Origin: Streptomyces mexicanus
Lineage (GTDB): Bacteria; Actinomycetota; Actinomycetes; Streptomycetales; Streptomycetaceae
Reading direction: 5' to 3'
DNA: 64,000 nucleotides
Assembly (NCBI RefSeq): GCF_902506575.1
Contig: NZ_LR732544.1
Coordinates: forward strand, 2,466,846-2,530,845
The notes under the pieces are model-generated. The model had not been told where the DNA came from. It saw nothing but the letters and a program-made list of their open reading frames with translations, and did not search any database. The translations under genes were made by a program, and so were the position numbers. The first letter of the stretch is position 1; every line of letters starts with the position of its first letter. Below are positions 50,543 through 59,740 of this stretch, piece by piece.

Positions 50543-52276
50543 ATGACGCTCACGACGACCAGTCGGCCCGCGAAGAGTGCGAGCGGGGCCGTCGTTCCCG
50601 TGCTCGCCTTCGCGGGCATCGTTGTCGCGGTGATGCAGACCCTGCTCGTCCCGGTCGTCAAGGACCTGCCGCAGCTGCTGGACACCTCGCCCAGCAACGC
50701 CACCTGGGTCCTGACCTCGACTCTGCTCTCGGGCGCCGTGGCCACGCCGATCATGGGTCGCCTCGGCGACCTGTACGGCAAGCGCCGCATGCTCACCGTC
50801 AGCCTCGCGGTGATGGTGATCGGCGCTCTGATCAGCGCGTTCACCAGTGCGCTGCTGCCCATGATCGTCGGCCGCACGCTGCAGGGCTTCGCTATGGGCG
50901 CCATCCCGCTCGGCATCGGCCTCATGCGCGACATGCTGCCGCGCGAGCGGCTCGGCTCCGCGATGGCCCTGATGAGTTCCTCCATAGGCGTGGGCGGCGG
51001 ACTGGCCCTGCCCGCCGCCGCCCTCGTCGCCCAGCACACGAACTGGCACGCCCTGTTCTACGGCGCCGCCGGGCTCGGTGTCCTCGCCATCGCCCTCACC
51101 CTGCTGACCGTGCCCGAGTCCCCGATGCGCGCCGAGGGCTCCTTCGACCTGCTGGGCGCGCTCGGCCTGTCCGCCGGGCTGGTGCTGCTCCTGCTGCCCG
51201 TGACCAAGGGCAGCGACTGGGGCTGGTCGTCGGCCACCACGCTGGGCCTGTTCGGGGCCGCCGTCGTGGTGCTGCTGCTGTGGGGCCTGCTGGAGCTGCG
51301 CAGCGCCGCCCCGCTGGTCGACCTGCGCACCACCGCCCGCCGCGAGGTACTGCTCACCAACCTGGCCTCGATCATGGTCGGTGTCGCCTTCTACGTCGTC
51401 TCGCTCGTCCTGCCCCAGCTGCTCCAGCTGCCCTCCGCCACCGGCTACGGCCTGGGCCAGTCCATGGTCGTGGCGGGTCTGTGCGTGGCGCCGCTGGGCC
51501 TGACGATGATGTTCACCGCGCCCGTCTACGCCCGCCTGTCCGCCCGGTACGGCCCGAAGGTGACCCTGATCATCGGCCTGCTGGTCATCGCGATCGGCTA
51601 CGGCGGCGGCCTCGGCCTGATGAACGCCGCCTGGCAGACGGTGATCACCTCCGTGATCCTGGGCGCGGGCATCGGCCTGGCCTACTCCTCGCTGCCCGCG
51701 CTGATCGTCGGCGCGGTCCCGGCCTCCGAGACCGGCGCGGCCAACGGTCTGAACACCCTGATGCGGTCCATCGGCACCTCGGTGTCCAGCGCCGTGATCG
51801 GCATGGTGCTGGCCGACACCGCGCACCACACGGGCGGCGTCGCGGTCCCCACCATGCGCGGCTTCCACGTCTCCTTCCTGATCGCCACCGCCGCCGTCGC
51901 CGTCGGTCTGCTGCTGGCCCTGTGCCTGCCGCGCCCCAACCGCGCCCCGCGGCTGCGCGCCAGCAGCGAGGAGGAGGCCAACCTGGCCCGCGCCGAGCAG
52001 GCGCTGCGGGGCTTTTACGGCCGGGTGCTGGACGCCCACGGCGCCCCGGTGCCCCGCGCCAAGGTCACGCTGATCGACCGCCGGGGCCGGCAGGCGGGCG
52101 CCACGCTCTCCGCCGAGGACGGCAGCTACCGCCTGGCGGTGCCGGCCGAGGGCCCGTACGTGCTGGCCGCCCGCGCCGCCGGGCACGGCCCGCACGCCGC
52201 GGCGGCGACCCACACCGGCGACGACCGTCCCGTCGAGCTGGACCTGTCCCTGCCGGGAGAGACGGTCACGGCCTGA
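50543..52276 (+). CDS. DHA2-type MFS exporter with carboxypeptidase-regulatory-like tail
   Basis: A 577-residue drug/proton antiporter-type MFS protein with about 14 membrane helices (residues 20-460). Signatures include GRLGDLYGKRRMLTV and GRTLQGFAMGAIPLGIGLMR. After helix 14 there is a soluble C-terminal domain of about 100 residues (LRGFYGRVLDAHGAPVPRAK, then AEDGSYRLAVPAEGPYVLAA) that resembles a carboxypeptidase-regulatory-like beta-sandwich. This fusion is uncommon. The ATG at 50543 has GGAGG about 10 nt upstream. Confidence 0.87.
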   Translation: MTLTTTSRPAKSASGAVVPVLAFAGIVVAVMQTLLVPVVKDLPQLLDTSPSNATWVLTSTLLSGAVATPIMGRLGDLYGKRRMLTVSLAVMVIGALISAFTSALLPMIVGRTLQGFAMGAIPLGIGLMRDMLPRERLGSAMALMSSSIGVGGGLALPAAALVAQHTNWHALFYGAAGLGVLAIALTLLTVPESPMRAEGSFDLLGALGLSAGLVLLLLPVTKGSDWGWSSATTLGLFGAAVVVLLLWGLLELRSAAPLVDLRTTARREVLLTNLASIMVGVAFYVVSLVLPQLLQLPSATGYGLGQSMVVAGLCVAPLGLTMMFTAPVYARLSARYGPKVTLIIGLLVIAIGYGGGLGLMNAAWQTVITSVILGAGIGLAYSSLPALIVGAVPASETGAANGLNTLMRSIGTSVSSAVIGMVLADTAHHTGGVAVPTMRGFHVSFLIATAAVAVGLLLALCLPRPNRAPRLRASSEEEANLARAEQALRGFYGRVLDAHGAPVPRAKVTLIDRRGRQAGATLSAEDGSYRLAVPAEGPYVLAARAAGHGPHAAAATHTGDDRPVELDLSLPGETVTA

Positions 52277-52449
52277 CTCCGGCGCCCGGCCGGCACCGCG
52301 ACGCCTCCGTCGCGTACGGAGGCGCACCCGTGCCGCACGGCCGCCCGTCCCGCTCGGAGACGGAGGCCACCGCACCCCCGGTCGCCCGCGCGGCCGGGGG
52401 TGCGGCAGCATGGGCGCCCGGAGATGCCCGCACGACCGGAAGGACCCCC

Positions 52450-53154
52450 ATGCCCGCGGCGCCTTCCCCCAAGCTCTCGGCTGCGCCCGACGAGCAGGGG
52501 GGACCCTCACCCGACATCCTGGCCGCGTTCGAGGCCGCGAAGGGGTTCATGCCCACGGACGAGGGGCTGGCGCTGTACGCGGCGGCCGTCGAGGCCGGCC
52601 GGCTGGGGCTGCCGCTGCTGGAAGTGGGCACCTACTGCGGGCGGTCCACGATCCTGCTCGCCGACGCGGCCCGGCGGGCCGGTGTCACCGCGCTCACCGT
52701 CGACCACCACCGCGGCAGCGAGGAGCAGCAGCCCGGCTGGGAGTACCACGACCCGGAGACGGTCGACCCCGAGATCGGCCTGATGGACACGCTGCCCACC
52801 TTCCGGCGCACCCTGCACAGGGCGGGCCTGGAGGAGCACGTGGTGGCGCTCGTCGGCCGCTCGCCGCAGATCGCCGCCCTGTGGAACACCCCGCTCGGCC
52901 TGGTCTTCGTCGACGGCGGCCACACCGACGAGCACGCCGGCGCGGACTACGCGGGCTGGGCGCCGCACGTGGCGGTGGGCGGGCTGCTGGTCATCCACGA
53001 CGTGTTCCCGGACCCGGTGGACGAGTTCACCGGGCAGGCCCCGTACCGGGTGTACCGGGGGGCGCTGGCGTCCGGGGAGTTCACCGGGGGGTCGGTGACG
53101 GGCTCGCTGCGCGTCCTGCGGCGATGCGGCACGGCCGCTCCCGCGCAGGGCTAG
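52450..53154 (+). CDS. class I SAM-dependent methyltransferase
   Basis: A 234-residue protein with LLEVGTYCGRSTILLADAA as the SAM-binding motif, TALTVDHHRGSEEQQPGWEY, and VFVDGGHTDEHAGADY as the acidic/metal region, matching class I (O-methyltransferase-like, MTase_24) enzymes. The substrate is unknown. A GC-rich leader of about 170 nt separates it from the MFS gene. The amidase gene starts 10 nt after its stop on the same strand. Confidence 0.85.
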   Translation: MPAAPSPKLSAAPDEQGGPSPDILAAFEAAKGFMPTDEGLALYAAAVEAGRLGLPLLEVGTYCGRSTILLADAARRAGVTALTVDHHRGSEEQQPGWEYHDPETVDPEIGLMDTLPTFRRTLHRAGLEEHVVALVGRSPQIAALWNTPLGLVFVDGGHTDEHAGADYAGWAPHVAVGGLLVIHDVFPDPVDEFTGQAPYRVYRGALASGEFTGGSVTGSLRVLRRCGTAAPAQG

Positions 53155-53164
53155 GCTCGCTGTC

Positions 53165-54178
53165 GTGTCGTACACAGGCCCCGAGTTCGATCCCCCGCAG
53201 CCCGAGCGTCCCGCGCGGCCCGGCCGGCCGCGCCGCGCGCCGGTGATCGTCCTGGGCGCGCTGGCGGCCGGCGGGCTGCTGGGCTGGCTGGCCTACGCGG
53301 CGGTGGGCGCCTCGGGCGACGGCCCGGACCCGGAGGCGAGCCGGACGGTCGCGGCACCCGCGACGGGCACCCGCACCCCCTCGTCGGCGCCGCACTCCCC
53401 CGCCGCGCGCTCGTCCGCGTCCCCGTCGTCCCCGTCGCCGTCCGGGTCGCACGCCGCGGGCGACGACGGCAAGGACCCGGGCGCGCCCGCCGCCTCCGGC
53501 CCGCTCCGGGGCAAGGTCGTCGTGATCGACCCGGGGCACAACCCGGGCAACTCCCGGCACACCGCCGAGATCAACCGCCAGGTGGACATCGGCACCGACT
53601 CCAAGGAGTGCGACACCACCGGCACCTCCACCAACGGCGGTTACGCGGAGGCCGCGTTCACCCTGGACGTGGCGCACCGGCTGCGCACCCTGCTCGAACA
53701 GCAGGGCGCCACCGTGAAACTGACCCACGACGACGGCTTGCCGCCCTGGGGTCCGTGCGTGGACGAACGCGCCCGGATCGGCAACGAGGCGCACGCCGAC
53801 GCGGCGGTCTCGATCCACGCCGACGGCTCGGCGCCCGGCAACCGCGGCTTCCACGTCATCCTCCCGGCGGCCGTGCACGCCGGTGGCGCCGACACCCGCC
53901 CGATCGCCGCCGCCTCCCGCCGGCTCGGCGCGAGCATCGCGGGCAACTTCCTCCGGGTGACCGGCGAGCCGCCCTCCAACTACCTCGGCGGCGGCACCGG
54001 CATGGTCACGCGCCGGGACCTGGGCGGTCTCAATCTGTCAACGGTTCCCAAGGTGTTCATCGAGTGCGGCAACATGCGCGACGGCACCGACGCGACCCGG
54101 CTGACCAGCGGATCCTGGCGGCAGCGGGCGGCGGAAGGGATCTCCGAAGGAATCGTGGCGTTCCTGCGCGCATCCTGA
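53165..54178 (+). CDS. N-acetylmuramoyl-L-alanine amidase (amidase_3)
   Basis: A 337-residue cell-wall hydrolase. An N-terminal membrane helix (VIVLGALAAGGLLGWLAYAA) and a Ser/Pro/Ala-rich linker precede the zinc amidase_3 domain. Motifs include VVVIDPGHNPGN (first His), NGGYAEAAFTLDVAHRL (Glu), DAAVSIHADGS (second His) and KVFIECGNMRD (catalytic Glu region). It cleaves the amide between MurNAc and L-Ala. The GTG at 53165 is the start, and a tight spacing to the upstream methyltransferase suggests co-transcription. Confidence 0.92.
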   Translation: MSYTGPEFDPPQPERPARPGRPRRAPVIVLGALAAGGLLGWLAYAAVGASGDGPDPEASRTVAAPATGTRTPSSAPHSPAARSSASPSSPSPSGSHAAGDDGKDPGAPAASGPLRGKVVVIDPGHNPGNSRHTAEINRQVDIGTDSKECDTTGTSTNGGYAEAAFTLDVAHRLRTLLEQQGATVKLTHDDGLPPWGPCVDERARIGNEAHADAAVSIHADGSAPGNRGFHVILPAAVHAGGADTRPIAAASRRLGASIAGNFLRVTGEPPSNYLGGGTGMVTRRDLGGLNLSTVPKVFIECGNMRDGTDATRLTSGSWRQRAAEGISEGIVAFLRAS

Positions 54179-54339
54179 CGGGCGCCCCGCTCCCGGCGGA
54201 CGTGCCGCCCTGACGGACGGTAGTGTCACCGTACGATGAGGGCCACCCCCGCGCTTCCCACCAGGGCCCTGCGGCGCCCCGGTGACAGTGACGCCTTTGA
54301 CGACGTACCGACGACGAGACGACCTACGAAGGACCTGAC

Positions 54340-55107
54340 GTGAATATCCGCTCCCTCACTCGGGGCGACGGCGTGGTGATCGGAGCAGCGGTGTTGCTGT
54401 TCATCGCGTCGTTCCTCGACACGTACGACTCGCGCTTCGCCAGCGGCAACGCCTGGGACGGACTCGGTCTGGGCCTGGGCGTCTACATGGGCGGTGTCAT
54501 CGGCGCCGCGCTCGTCGTCGCGGGCCGGTGCCTGCCCCAGCCGCGCAAGGTGGCCGGTCTGGAGCCGGGCCCGGTGGGCACGGCGTTCACGGTCCTGTCG
54601 GCCTGGGTGCTCTTCTGGTACCTGGTGGACACCCCCACTTCGATCAGCGCCGGCTCCGGTCTGATCCTCGGCTTCGTCGCCGCGCTCGTGGCGGCCGCCG
54701 CGGCCGTCGCCGGCCCGCTGGTCCCGGCCCTGCAGGCGGCCCTGATCCCGGCGCCCAAGCCGGTCGCGCCGCAGCCGTACGGGGCGCAGCCGCCGGGCGG
54801 TTACGGCTACCCGGGCGGCCCGCAGCCGTCGTACGGCGGCCAGCCGCAGCCGGGCCAGTCCTACGGCGCGGCCCAGCCGCAGCAGGCCCAGCAGGCCCAG
54901 CAGGCGGCGGCGTTCTCGCCGTTCTGGTTCGCGGTGCCGGCGCCGCGTCCGCTGTACGCCGAGGACGGCTCGCCCGCGCCGATCGCCGAACTCTCGCCGG
55001 GCGTGTGGTACCTGGCGGTCGAGCAGCGCGGCCAGGGCCTGCTGACCGAGATGCAGGACGGCCGGCGCGGCGTGCTGCAGGACACCTCGAACATCCAGCG
55101 CGGCTGA
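54340..55107 (+). CDS. DUF5336-like membrane protein
   Basis: A 255-residue protein with four helices (VVIGAAVLLFIASFLDTYD, YMGGVIGAALVVAGRCLP, FTVLSAWVLFWYLVD and LGFVAALVAAAAAVAGPLVP) followed by a Pro/Gln/Gly-rich low-complexity segment and a small C-terminal domain with RPLYAEDGSPAPIAELSPG. It resembles DUF5336-type actinobacterial membrane proteins of unknown function. The start is GTG at 54340. A strong hairpin terminator lies just downstream. Confidence 0.75.
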   Translation: MNIRSLTRGDGVVIGAAVLLFIASFLDTYDSRFASGNAWDGLGLGLGVYMGGVIGAALVVAGRCLPQPRKVAGLEPGPVGTAFTVLSAWVLFWYLVDTPTSISAGSGLILGFVAALVAAAAAVAGPLVPALQAALIPAPKPVAPQPYGAQPPGGYGYPGGPQPSYGGQPQPGQSYGAAQPQQAQQAQQAAAFSPFWFAVPAPRPLYAEDGSPAPIAELSPGVWYLAVEQRGQGLLTEMQDGRRGVLQDTSNIQRG

Positions 55108-55135
55108 CCCGCCCCGCGCCGCCGACCGCGGCGCC

Positions 55136-55167
55136 ACGGCCCCTCGCCCCCACGGGCGGGGGGCCGT
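55136..55167. terminator. bidirectional hairpin terminator
   Basis: A 14-bp stem with one G-U pair, ACGGCCCC-T-CGCCC (55136-55149) against GGGCG and GGGGGCCGT (55154-55167), with a CCAC loop. It lies between convergent genes and can stop transcription from both sides. Confidence 0.7.
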
Positions 55168-55213
55168 TGCCGTGGGCGCCCGCGCGCCGGCGGTCCAGGA
55201 ACCGCTCCCCGGT

Positions 55214-55780
55214 CTAGGAACCGCTCCGGAGCTGCGAGGCCGACGGCACCTTGTCCTTGACCGGGGCGCCCGCGCTCTTGCCCGCGTCCTTCACCTTGTT
55301 GATGGTGTCGTTGAAGCTGCCGGCCGCCGAGCCGTCACCCTTGCGGAGCTTGGACGGCAGGTCCCTCAGCCCGGCGATGGCCGAGTTCAGCGGGGCCAGC
55401 GCCTTGGACAGCGTCGGGTCGCCCTGGGCGTTGCGCACGGCCGCCTTGAGCCGGTTGTACGTGAACGCGCCCGCCAGGCCCGCCTTGACGAGCGTGGTCT
55501 TGCGGTGCGGCGCGCCCTTCTTGAACTTGCCCTCCTTGTACGGTTTCCAGATCCACTCGTAGGTGGCCCCGGCGGCGAGCGCCGCGTTCGCCACGAAGCG
55601 CGTCTTGGCGAACTTCTGCCGCTCCGCGGAGGTGGTCGGGCTCGGCTCGTCGGCGACGGCCGTGGCGGTCGGCCGGCTGTGCTGCCCGTCGCTCTGGGCG
55701 GTCGACCACCCGGCGGAGCCGGCGAGCAGGGCGCAGCAGAGGGTGAGCGCCACTGCGAGGCGCCGTATCGGTACGGGCAC
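55214..55780 (-). CDS. secreted protein, function unknown
   Basis: A 188-residue protein with a signal peptide (LAVALTLCCALLAGSAGW) and a mature helical domain rich in Lys/Ala (FKKGAPHRKTTLVKAGLAG, then LRDLPSKLRKGDG). No catalytic motif is seen. The GTG at 55780 has GGAGGA about 5 nt upstream, so the longer frame to 55879 should be cut back. It is convergent with the DUF5336-like gene across the terminator. Confidence 0.75.
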   Translation of the reverse strand: MPVPIRRLAVALTLCCALLAGSAGWSTAQSDGQHSRPTATAVADEPSPTTSAERQKFAKTRFVANAALAAGATYEWIWKPYKEGKFKKGAPHRKTTLVKAGLAGAFTYNRLKAAVRNAQGDPTLSKALAPLNSAIAGLRDLPSKLRKGDGSAAGSFNDTINKVKDAGKSAGAPVKDKVPSASQLRSGS

Positions 55781-55931
55781 GGTGTCCTCCCGAAGGGTGT
55801 TGCTGGGGGTACTCCGGGGGTCCGTGTGAACCTTCGGGGCGGCGCTGAAACGGGACACCGGGTGTGGTGCCGGCGTCACCTTCCGTGCCCGTCGCGGGTT
55901 TCAGCGGGCGCCCGCGGGCCAGACGAAGGGC

Positions 55932-56225
55932 ATGTCCTCTCGATATCGCACGGGTTCCACCCCGGCGGGGACGGTCATCGCGGTGGTCGCGGACATCATG
56001 GCCGTCATCCTCGGGCTGTGGATACTGATGTACCTGCTGGACGCCAACCGGGCCAACGACCTGGTGCGGTTCGTCCACGAGGCGGCGAACTGGCTCGCGG
56101 GCTGGTCGCGGGACCTGTTCACCTTCGACGCGGCCTGGGCCCGGGTCGTCGCCGGGTACGGTCTGGCCGCGGTGGTCTACCTGTTCGTCGGGCACGCCGT
56201 CGCGGGCCGGCTGCACCGGCACTGA
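55932..56225 (+). CDS. small membrane protein
   Basis: A 97-residue protein with two helices (VIAVVADIMAVILGLWILMYL and VVAGYGLAAVVYLFVGHAVAG) joined by a cytoplasmic segment. Length and pattern match small conserved actinobacterial membrane proteins with no assigned role. The ATG at 55932 is used; no strong ribosome site is visible. It is divergent from the secreted protein gene and convergent with the next one. Confidence 0.7.
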   Translation: MSSRYRTGSTPAGTVIAVVADIMAVILGLWILMYLLDANRANDLVRFVHEAANWLAGWSRDLFTFDAAWARVVAGYGLAAVVYLFVGHAVAGRLHRH

Positions 56226-56270
56226 ACGGCCACGGGGCGCCGGGCGGCGCGGGCGCGTGTCCTCGCGTCC

Positions 56271-57350
56271 TCAGGCGCAGCAGTCGGCGTCGTCCGCGTC
56301 CAGTCCCCTGGGCAGCCGGTCGGCGGAGAAGACCGTGCAGGTGGCCTCGTGTCCGCCGAGCGCGGCGACGGCCAGCAGCAGCGAGCCCGCGGTCCACGTG
56401 GTCAGCTCGCGGGGCCATATGGCGTCGTCCTCGAAGACGTAGCCCGTCCAGTACAGGCCGCTGTCGGGATCGCGCAGGTGCTGGATGGACTGCAGCACCT
56501 CCAGGGCGCGGTCGGACTCGCCCACCGCCCACAGCGTCAGGGCGAGTTCGGCGGACTCCCCGCCGGTCACCCACGGGTTGGGCACCACGCAGCGCACCCC
56601 GAGGCCGGGCACCACGAATCGGTCCCAGCGCTCCTCCATGCGCTCCTTGGCCGCCACGCCGGTCAGCGCGCCGCCGAGCACCGGGTAGTACCAGTCCATC
56701 GAGTAGCGGTCCTTGTCGAGGAACCGCTCCGGGTGCCGGCGGATCGCGTGGCGCAGCGCGCCCACCGCCAACTCCCAGTCGGGCTGCGGCTCCTCGCGCT
56801 GCTCGGCGATCGCCAGCGCGCAGCACAGCGCGTGGTGGACGGAGGAGGACCCGGTCAGCAGGGCGTCGGCGGTGGCGGTGCCGTCGTCCTCGTACCGCCA
56901 GCCGATCTGCCCGCCGGGCTGCTGCAGCCGCAGCACGAACTCCACGGCGGCGTACACCACCGGCCACATCCGGTCCAGGAAGGTGTCGTCGCCGGTGGAC
57001 AGGTAGTGGTGCCACACGCCGACGGCGGGATAGGCGACGAAGTTGGTCTCCCGGCCCCGGTCGGTGACGTCGTCGTGCGCGCCGTCGGCGTAGGCCGCGT
57101 ACCAGGAGCCGTCCGGCAGCTGGTGGCGGGCCAGCCAGGCGTAGGCGCGCTCGGCGGCCTCGTGCTCGCCGGCCGCGTCCAGCGCCATCGCGGCCTCGAC
57201 GTGGTCCCACGGGTCGAGGTGGTGGCCGCGGAACCAGGGGATCGCGCCGTCCTCGCGCTGCACGGCGAGGATGCCGCGCACGGTGGCGGCGGCCTGCTCG
57301 GCGGTGAGGACCCCGGGCAGGACCAGGTGCTGCGTGCGGGGCGTGGTCAC
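56271..57350 (-). CDS. prenyltransferase/terpenoid-cyclase-like protein
   Basis: A 359-residue protein with alpha/alpha-barrel repeats of the prenyltransferase/squalene-cyclase type: TVRGILAVQREDGAIPW, HQLPDGSWYAAYADGAHDD, RYSMDWYYPVLGGALTG and CVVPNPWVTGGESAE. I see no DDxxD or canonical DXDD cyclase motif, so the reaction is open. It is third in a leftward operon (glycosyltransferase, methyltransferase, this gene) coupled by a GTGA overlap. The set could act on a glycosylated lipid or polysaccharide. Confidence 0.75.
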   Translation of the reverse strand: MTTPRTQHLVLPGVLTAEQAAATVRGILAVQREDGAIPWFRGHHLDPWDHVEAAMALDAAGEHEAAERAYAWLARHQLPDGSWYAAYADGAHDDVTDRGRETNFVAYPAVGVWHHYLSTGDDTFLDRMWPVVYAAVEFVLRLQQPGGQIGWRYEDDGTATADALLTGSSSVHHALCCALAIAEQREEPQPDWELAVGALRHAIRRHPERFLDKDRYSMDWYYPVLGGALTGVAAKERMEERWDRFVVPGLGVRCVVPNPWVTGGESAELALTLWAVGESDRALEVLQSIQHLRDPDSGLYWTGYVFEDDAIWPRELTTWTAGSLLLAVAALGGHEATCTVFSADRLPRGLDADDADCCA

Positions 57351-58081
57351 GCGGCGGCCGCCCGCGGCAGGTGCGGCTTGGTCGCGTACGCCACGAAGCT
57401 CTTGCCGATCAGCGGGTTGAGGGCCTGCTCGGCCACGCGGGTGGCCAGCGGCTTCTTCATGATGTCCCAGACCAGCAGCTTGTGGTACGCCCGCACGGGC
57501 AGCACCTTGTCGTTGTCGACGCCGAAGGCGCACTTCAGCCACCAGTACGGGGCGTGCAGGGCGTGGGCGTGGTGGGTGCCGTACGGCTTCAGGCCGGCCT
57601 CGCGCATCTTGGCGAGGAGTTCGTCGGCCTTGTAGATGCGGATGTGGCCGCCCTCGACCTCGTGGTAGGCGTCGGACAGCGCCCAGCACACCTTCTCCGG
57701 GCCGTAGCGCGGCACGGTGACGGCGATGCGCCCGCCCGGCTTGAGCACGCGGACCATCTCGGCGAGCACGCCCTTGTCGTCGGGGATGTGCTCCATCACC
57801 TCGGAGATGATGACGACGTCGAAGGACTCGTCGGGGAAGGGCAGGGCGAGCGCGTCGCCCTCCATGGCGGTGGCGGTGGCCCCGGCGGGCGCCTCGCCGG
57901 CCTCCTTCATCGCCGCGAACCACTTGGCGACCTCGCGGATCTCCTCGCCGTTGCGGTCCAGCGCCACCACGCGGGCGCCGCGCCGGTAGCACTCGAAGGC
58001 GTGCCGGCCGGCACCGCAGCCGAGGTCCAGGACGCGGTCGCCCGGCGCGAGCGGGAACCGGGAGAAGTCGACGGTCAGCAC
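57347..58081 (-). CDS. class I SAM-dependent methyltransferase
   Basis: A 244-residue methyltransferase with motif I RVLDLGCGAGRHAFEC, acidic loop VVALDRNGEEIRE, FDVVIISEVMEHIPDD as motif IV and the ALKPGG-like loop LKPGGRIAVTVP. Its C-terminal half includes HAPYWWLKCAFGVDND. The GTG start at 58081 overlaps the glycosyltransferase end by 7 nt. The stop overlaps the next start (GTGA). The substrate is unknown, perhaps the same lipid or sugar as its neighbours. Confidence 0.85.
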   Translation of the reverse strand: MLTVDFSRFPLAPGDRVLDLGCGAGRHAFECYRRGARVVALDRNGEEIREVAKWFAAMKEAGEAPAGATATAMEGDALALPFPDESFDVVIISEVMEHIPDDKGVLAEMVRVLKPGGRIAVTVPRYGPEKVCWALSDAYHEVEGGHIRIYKADELLAKMREAGLKPYGTHHAHALHAPYWWLKCAFGVDNDKVLPVRAYHKLLVWDIMKKPLATRVAEQALNPLIGKSFVAYATKPHLPRAAAA

Positions 58082-59520
58082 GTGGCCCTGCTTTCGGAGT
58101 AGACATCCTCTGCGGCCGCGGGGGCGACGCTCGTCGGGGTCGCGGACGCAACACTCGGTGAGGCCGCCGGGCGGCCGGGAGTCCGGGCCGCCGTGCGGTG
58201 CGGACCCGGGGAGCGGCGGGCGACGGCCTCGCGGTAGTGGGCCACCGTGCCTTCGGCGGCCCGCGCCCAGGTGAAGTGGCGCAGCACCCGCTCGCGGCCC
58301 GCGCGGCCGAGCCGCTCCCGCAGCCCGCCGTCGCCCAGCAGTCTGCTCAGCGCGGCGGCCAGGGCGCCGGCGTCGCCGGGCGGCACCGCCAGGCAGGTCT
58401 CGCCGTCCCGCCCGGCGGCCTCGGGGATCGCCCCGCCGGTCGTGGCGACCAGCGGCGTTCCGGTGGCCATGGCCTCGGCCGCCGGCAGGGAGAAGCCCTC
58501 GTACAGCGACGGCACGCAGGCGACCTCGGCGGAGCGCACCAGGTCGACCAGTTCGGCGTCGGAGATGCCCTTGACGAAGCGGACGGCGCCGTCGAGGCCG
58601 TAGCGCTCGATGGCCTGCGCGACCGGTCCGTCCTCGGCGCGCTTGCCGACGACGACGAGGTGCGCGTCGGGGTGTTCGGCGCGCACCTTCGCCAGCGCCT
58701 CGACGAGGAACACCAGACCCTTGAGCGGCACGTCGGCGCTGGAGGTGGTCACGATGCGGCCCGGCACCTGCCGCACCGACGGATCGGGGGAGAACAGGTC
58801 GGTGTCGGCGCCGATGTGGACGACGTGGACGCGGTCGGGGCGTACGCCCAGGTGGTCGACGATCTCCTGCCGGGAGGTGCCGGAGACGGTGAGCACGGAG
58901 GGCAGCCGGCGCGCGACGCGCTTCTGCATGCGGGTGAAGGCGTACCAGCGCTTGACCGACCAGCGCCGCTGCCAGGTGTCGGCGGCGTCCAGCTCCAACT
59001 GCCGGTCCACGGTGATGGGGTGGTGGACGGTGGTCACCAGCGGCGCCCCGACGTCGCCGAGGAGGCCGTAGCCGAGCGTCTGGTTGTCGTGCACGACGTC
59101 GAACTGCCCGCGGCGGGCGCGCAGATGGCGGCGGGCGCGCAGGGAGAACGTCAGCGGCTCGGGGAAGCCGCCGCTCCACATGGTGGCGACCTCCAGCGCG
59201 TCGATCCAGTCGCGGTACTCCTCGCGCGCCGGGGTGCGGAACGGGTCCGGCTGGCGGTACAGGTCGAGGCTGGGCAGCTCGGTCAGGCGCAGGCTGCCCG
59301 GGTAGTCCTCGTCCTCGTCGAGCACGGGGTAGGGCTGGGCGCCGATCACCTCGACGCGGTGGCCGAGCCGGGCCAGCTCGCGCGAGAGGTGGCGGACGTA
59401 GACGCCCTGGCCGCCGCAGAACGGGTTTCCCTTGTAGGTCAGGAGCGCGATGGTGAGCGGTCGCCCGCCGTCCGCGGCGAGGTCCGCGGGGGACCCCGCC
59501 TGACTGGCCTCAGCGGTCAC
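58075..59520 (-). CDS. GT4-family glycosyltransferase
   Basis: A 481-residue glycosyltransferase of the GT4/GT-B type. The N-domain begins ALLTYKGNPFCGGQGVYVRHL with the glycine-rich donor loop. The C-domain has ADVPLKGLVFLVEAL, VPSLYEGFSLPAAEAMATG (the conserved EGFSLPxxE) and TTGGAIPEAAG. GTG 59520 is preceded by GGGGG/GGA-like bases. It heads a leftward operon with a methyltransferase and a terpenoid-cyclase-like gene. A KstR-type operator and a TAGATT -10 lie about 50 nt upstream. Confidence 0.88.
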   Translation of the reverse strand: MTAEASQAGSPADLAADGGRPLTIALLTYKGNPFCGGQGVYVRHLSRELARLGHRVEVIGAQPYPVLDEDEDYPGSLRLTELPSLDLYRQPDPFRTPAREEYRDWIDALEVATMWSGGFPEPLTFSLRARRHLRARRGQFDVVHDNQTLGYGLLGDVGAPLVTTVHHPITVDRQLELDAADTWQRRWSVKRWYAFTRMQKRVARRLPSVLTVSGTSRQEIVDHLGVRPDRVHVVHIGADTDLFSPDPSVRQVPGRIVTTSSADVPLKGLVFLVEALAKVRAEHPDAHLVVVGKRAEDGPVAQAIERYGLDGAVRFVKGISDAELVDLVRSAEVACVPSLYEGFSLPAAEAMATGTPLVATTGGAIPEAAGRDGETCLAVPPGDAGALAAALSRLLGDGGLRERLGRAGRERVLRHFTWARAAEGTVAHYREAVARRSPGPHRTAARTPGRPAASPSVASATPTSVAPAAAEDVYSESRATC

Positions 59521-59570
59521 TCCGGGCCCCCTTCTGACTGCACTGTCCCGCGAGGGTACGCGGGGACGCT

Positions 59571-59588
59571 AATCTAGAACAAGTTTCA
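59571..59588 (-). promoter_or_regulatory. KstR-type operator overlapping a minus-strand -10
   Basis: TAGAACAAGTTTCA at 59575-59588 fits the TnnAACnnGTTnnA consensus that I recall for KstR (TetR-type, sterol catabolism). TAGATT on the minus strand (59571-59576) is a good -10 about 50 nt before the glycosyltransferase start, so bound repressor would block it. It lies between that gene and a divergent TetR-type gene whose product resembles KstR. Confidence 0.6.
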
Positions 59589-59740
59589 GACTTGATCGTT
59601 CAGGAGGCTCCGAATCTACCGGCAGGTAGCCCCGCTGTGAGCAGGGGATCGGGTGATTCGCGCCACGGCTCGCGCGGTGCCCGGCGCCTGCCGCACTGTC
59701 CGATCACCCGGCCTTCACCGACCGTCACGGAACGGGACCC

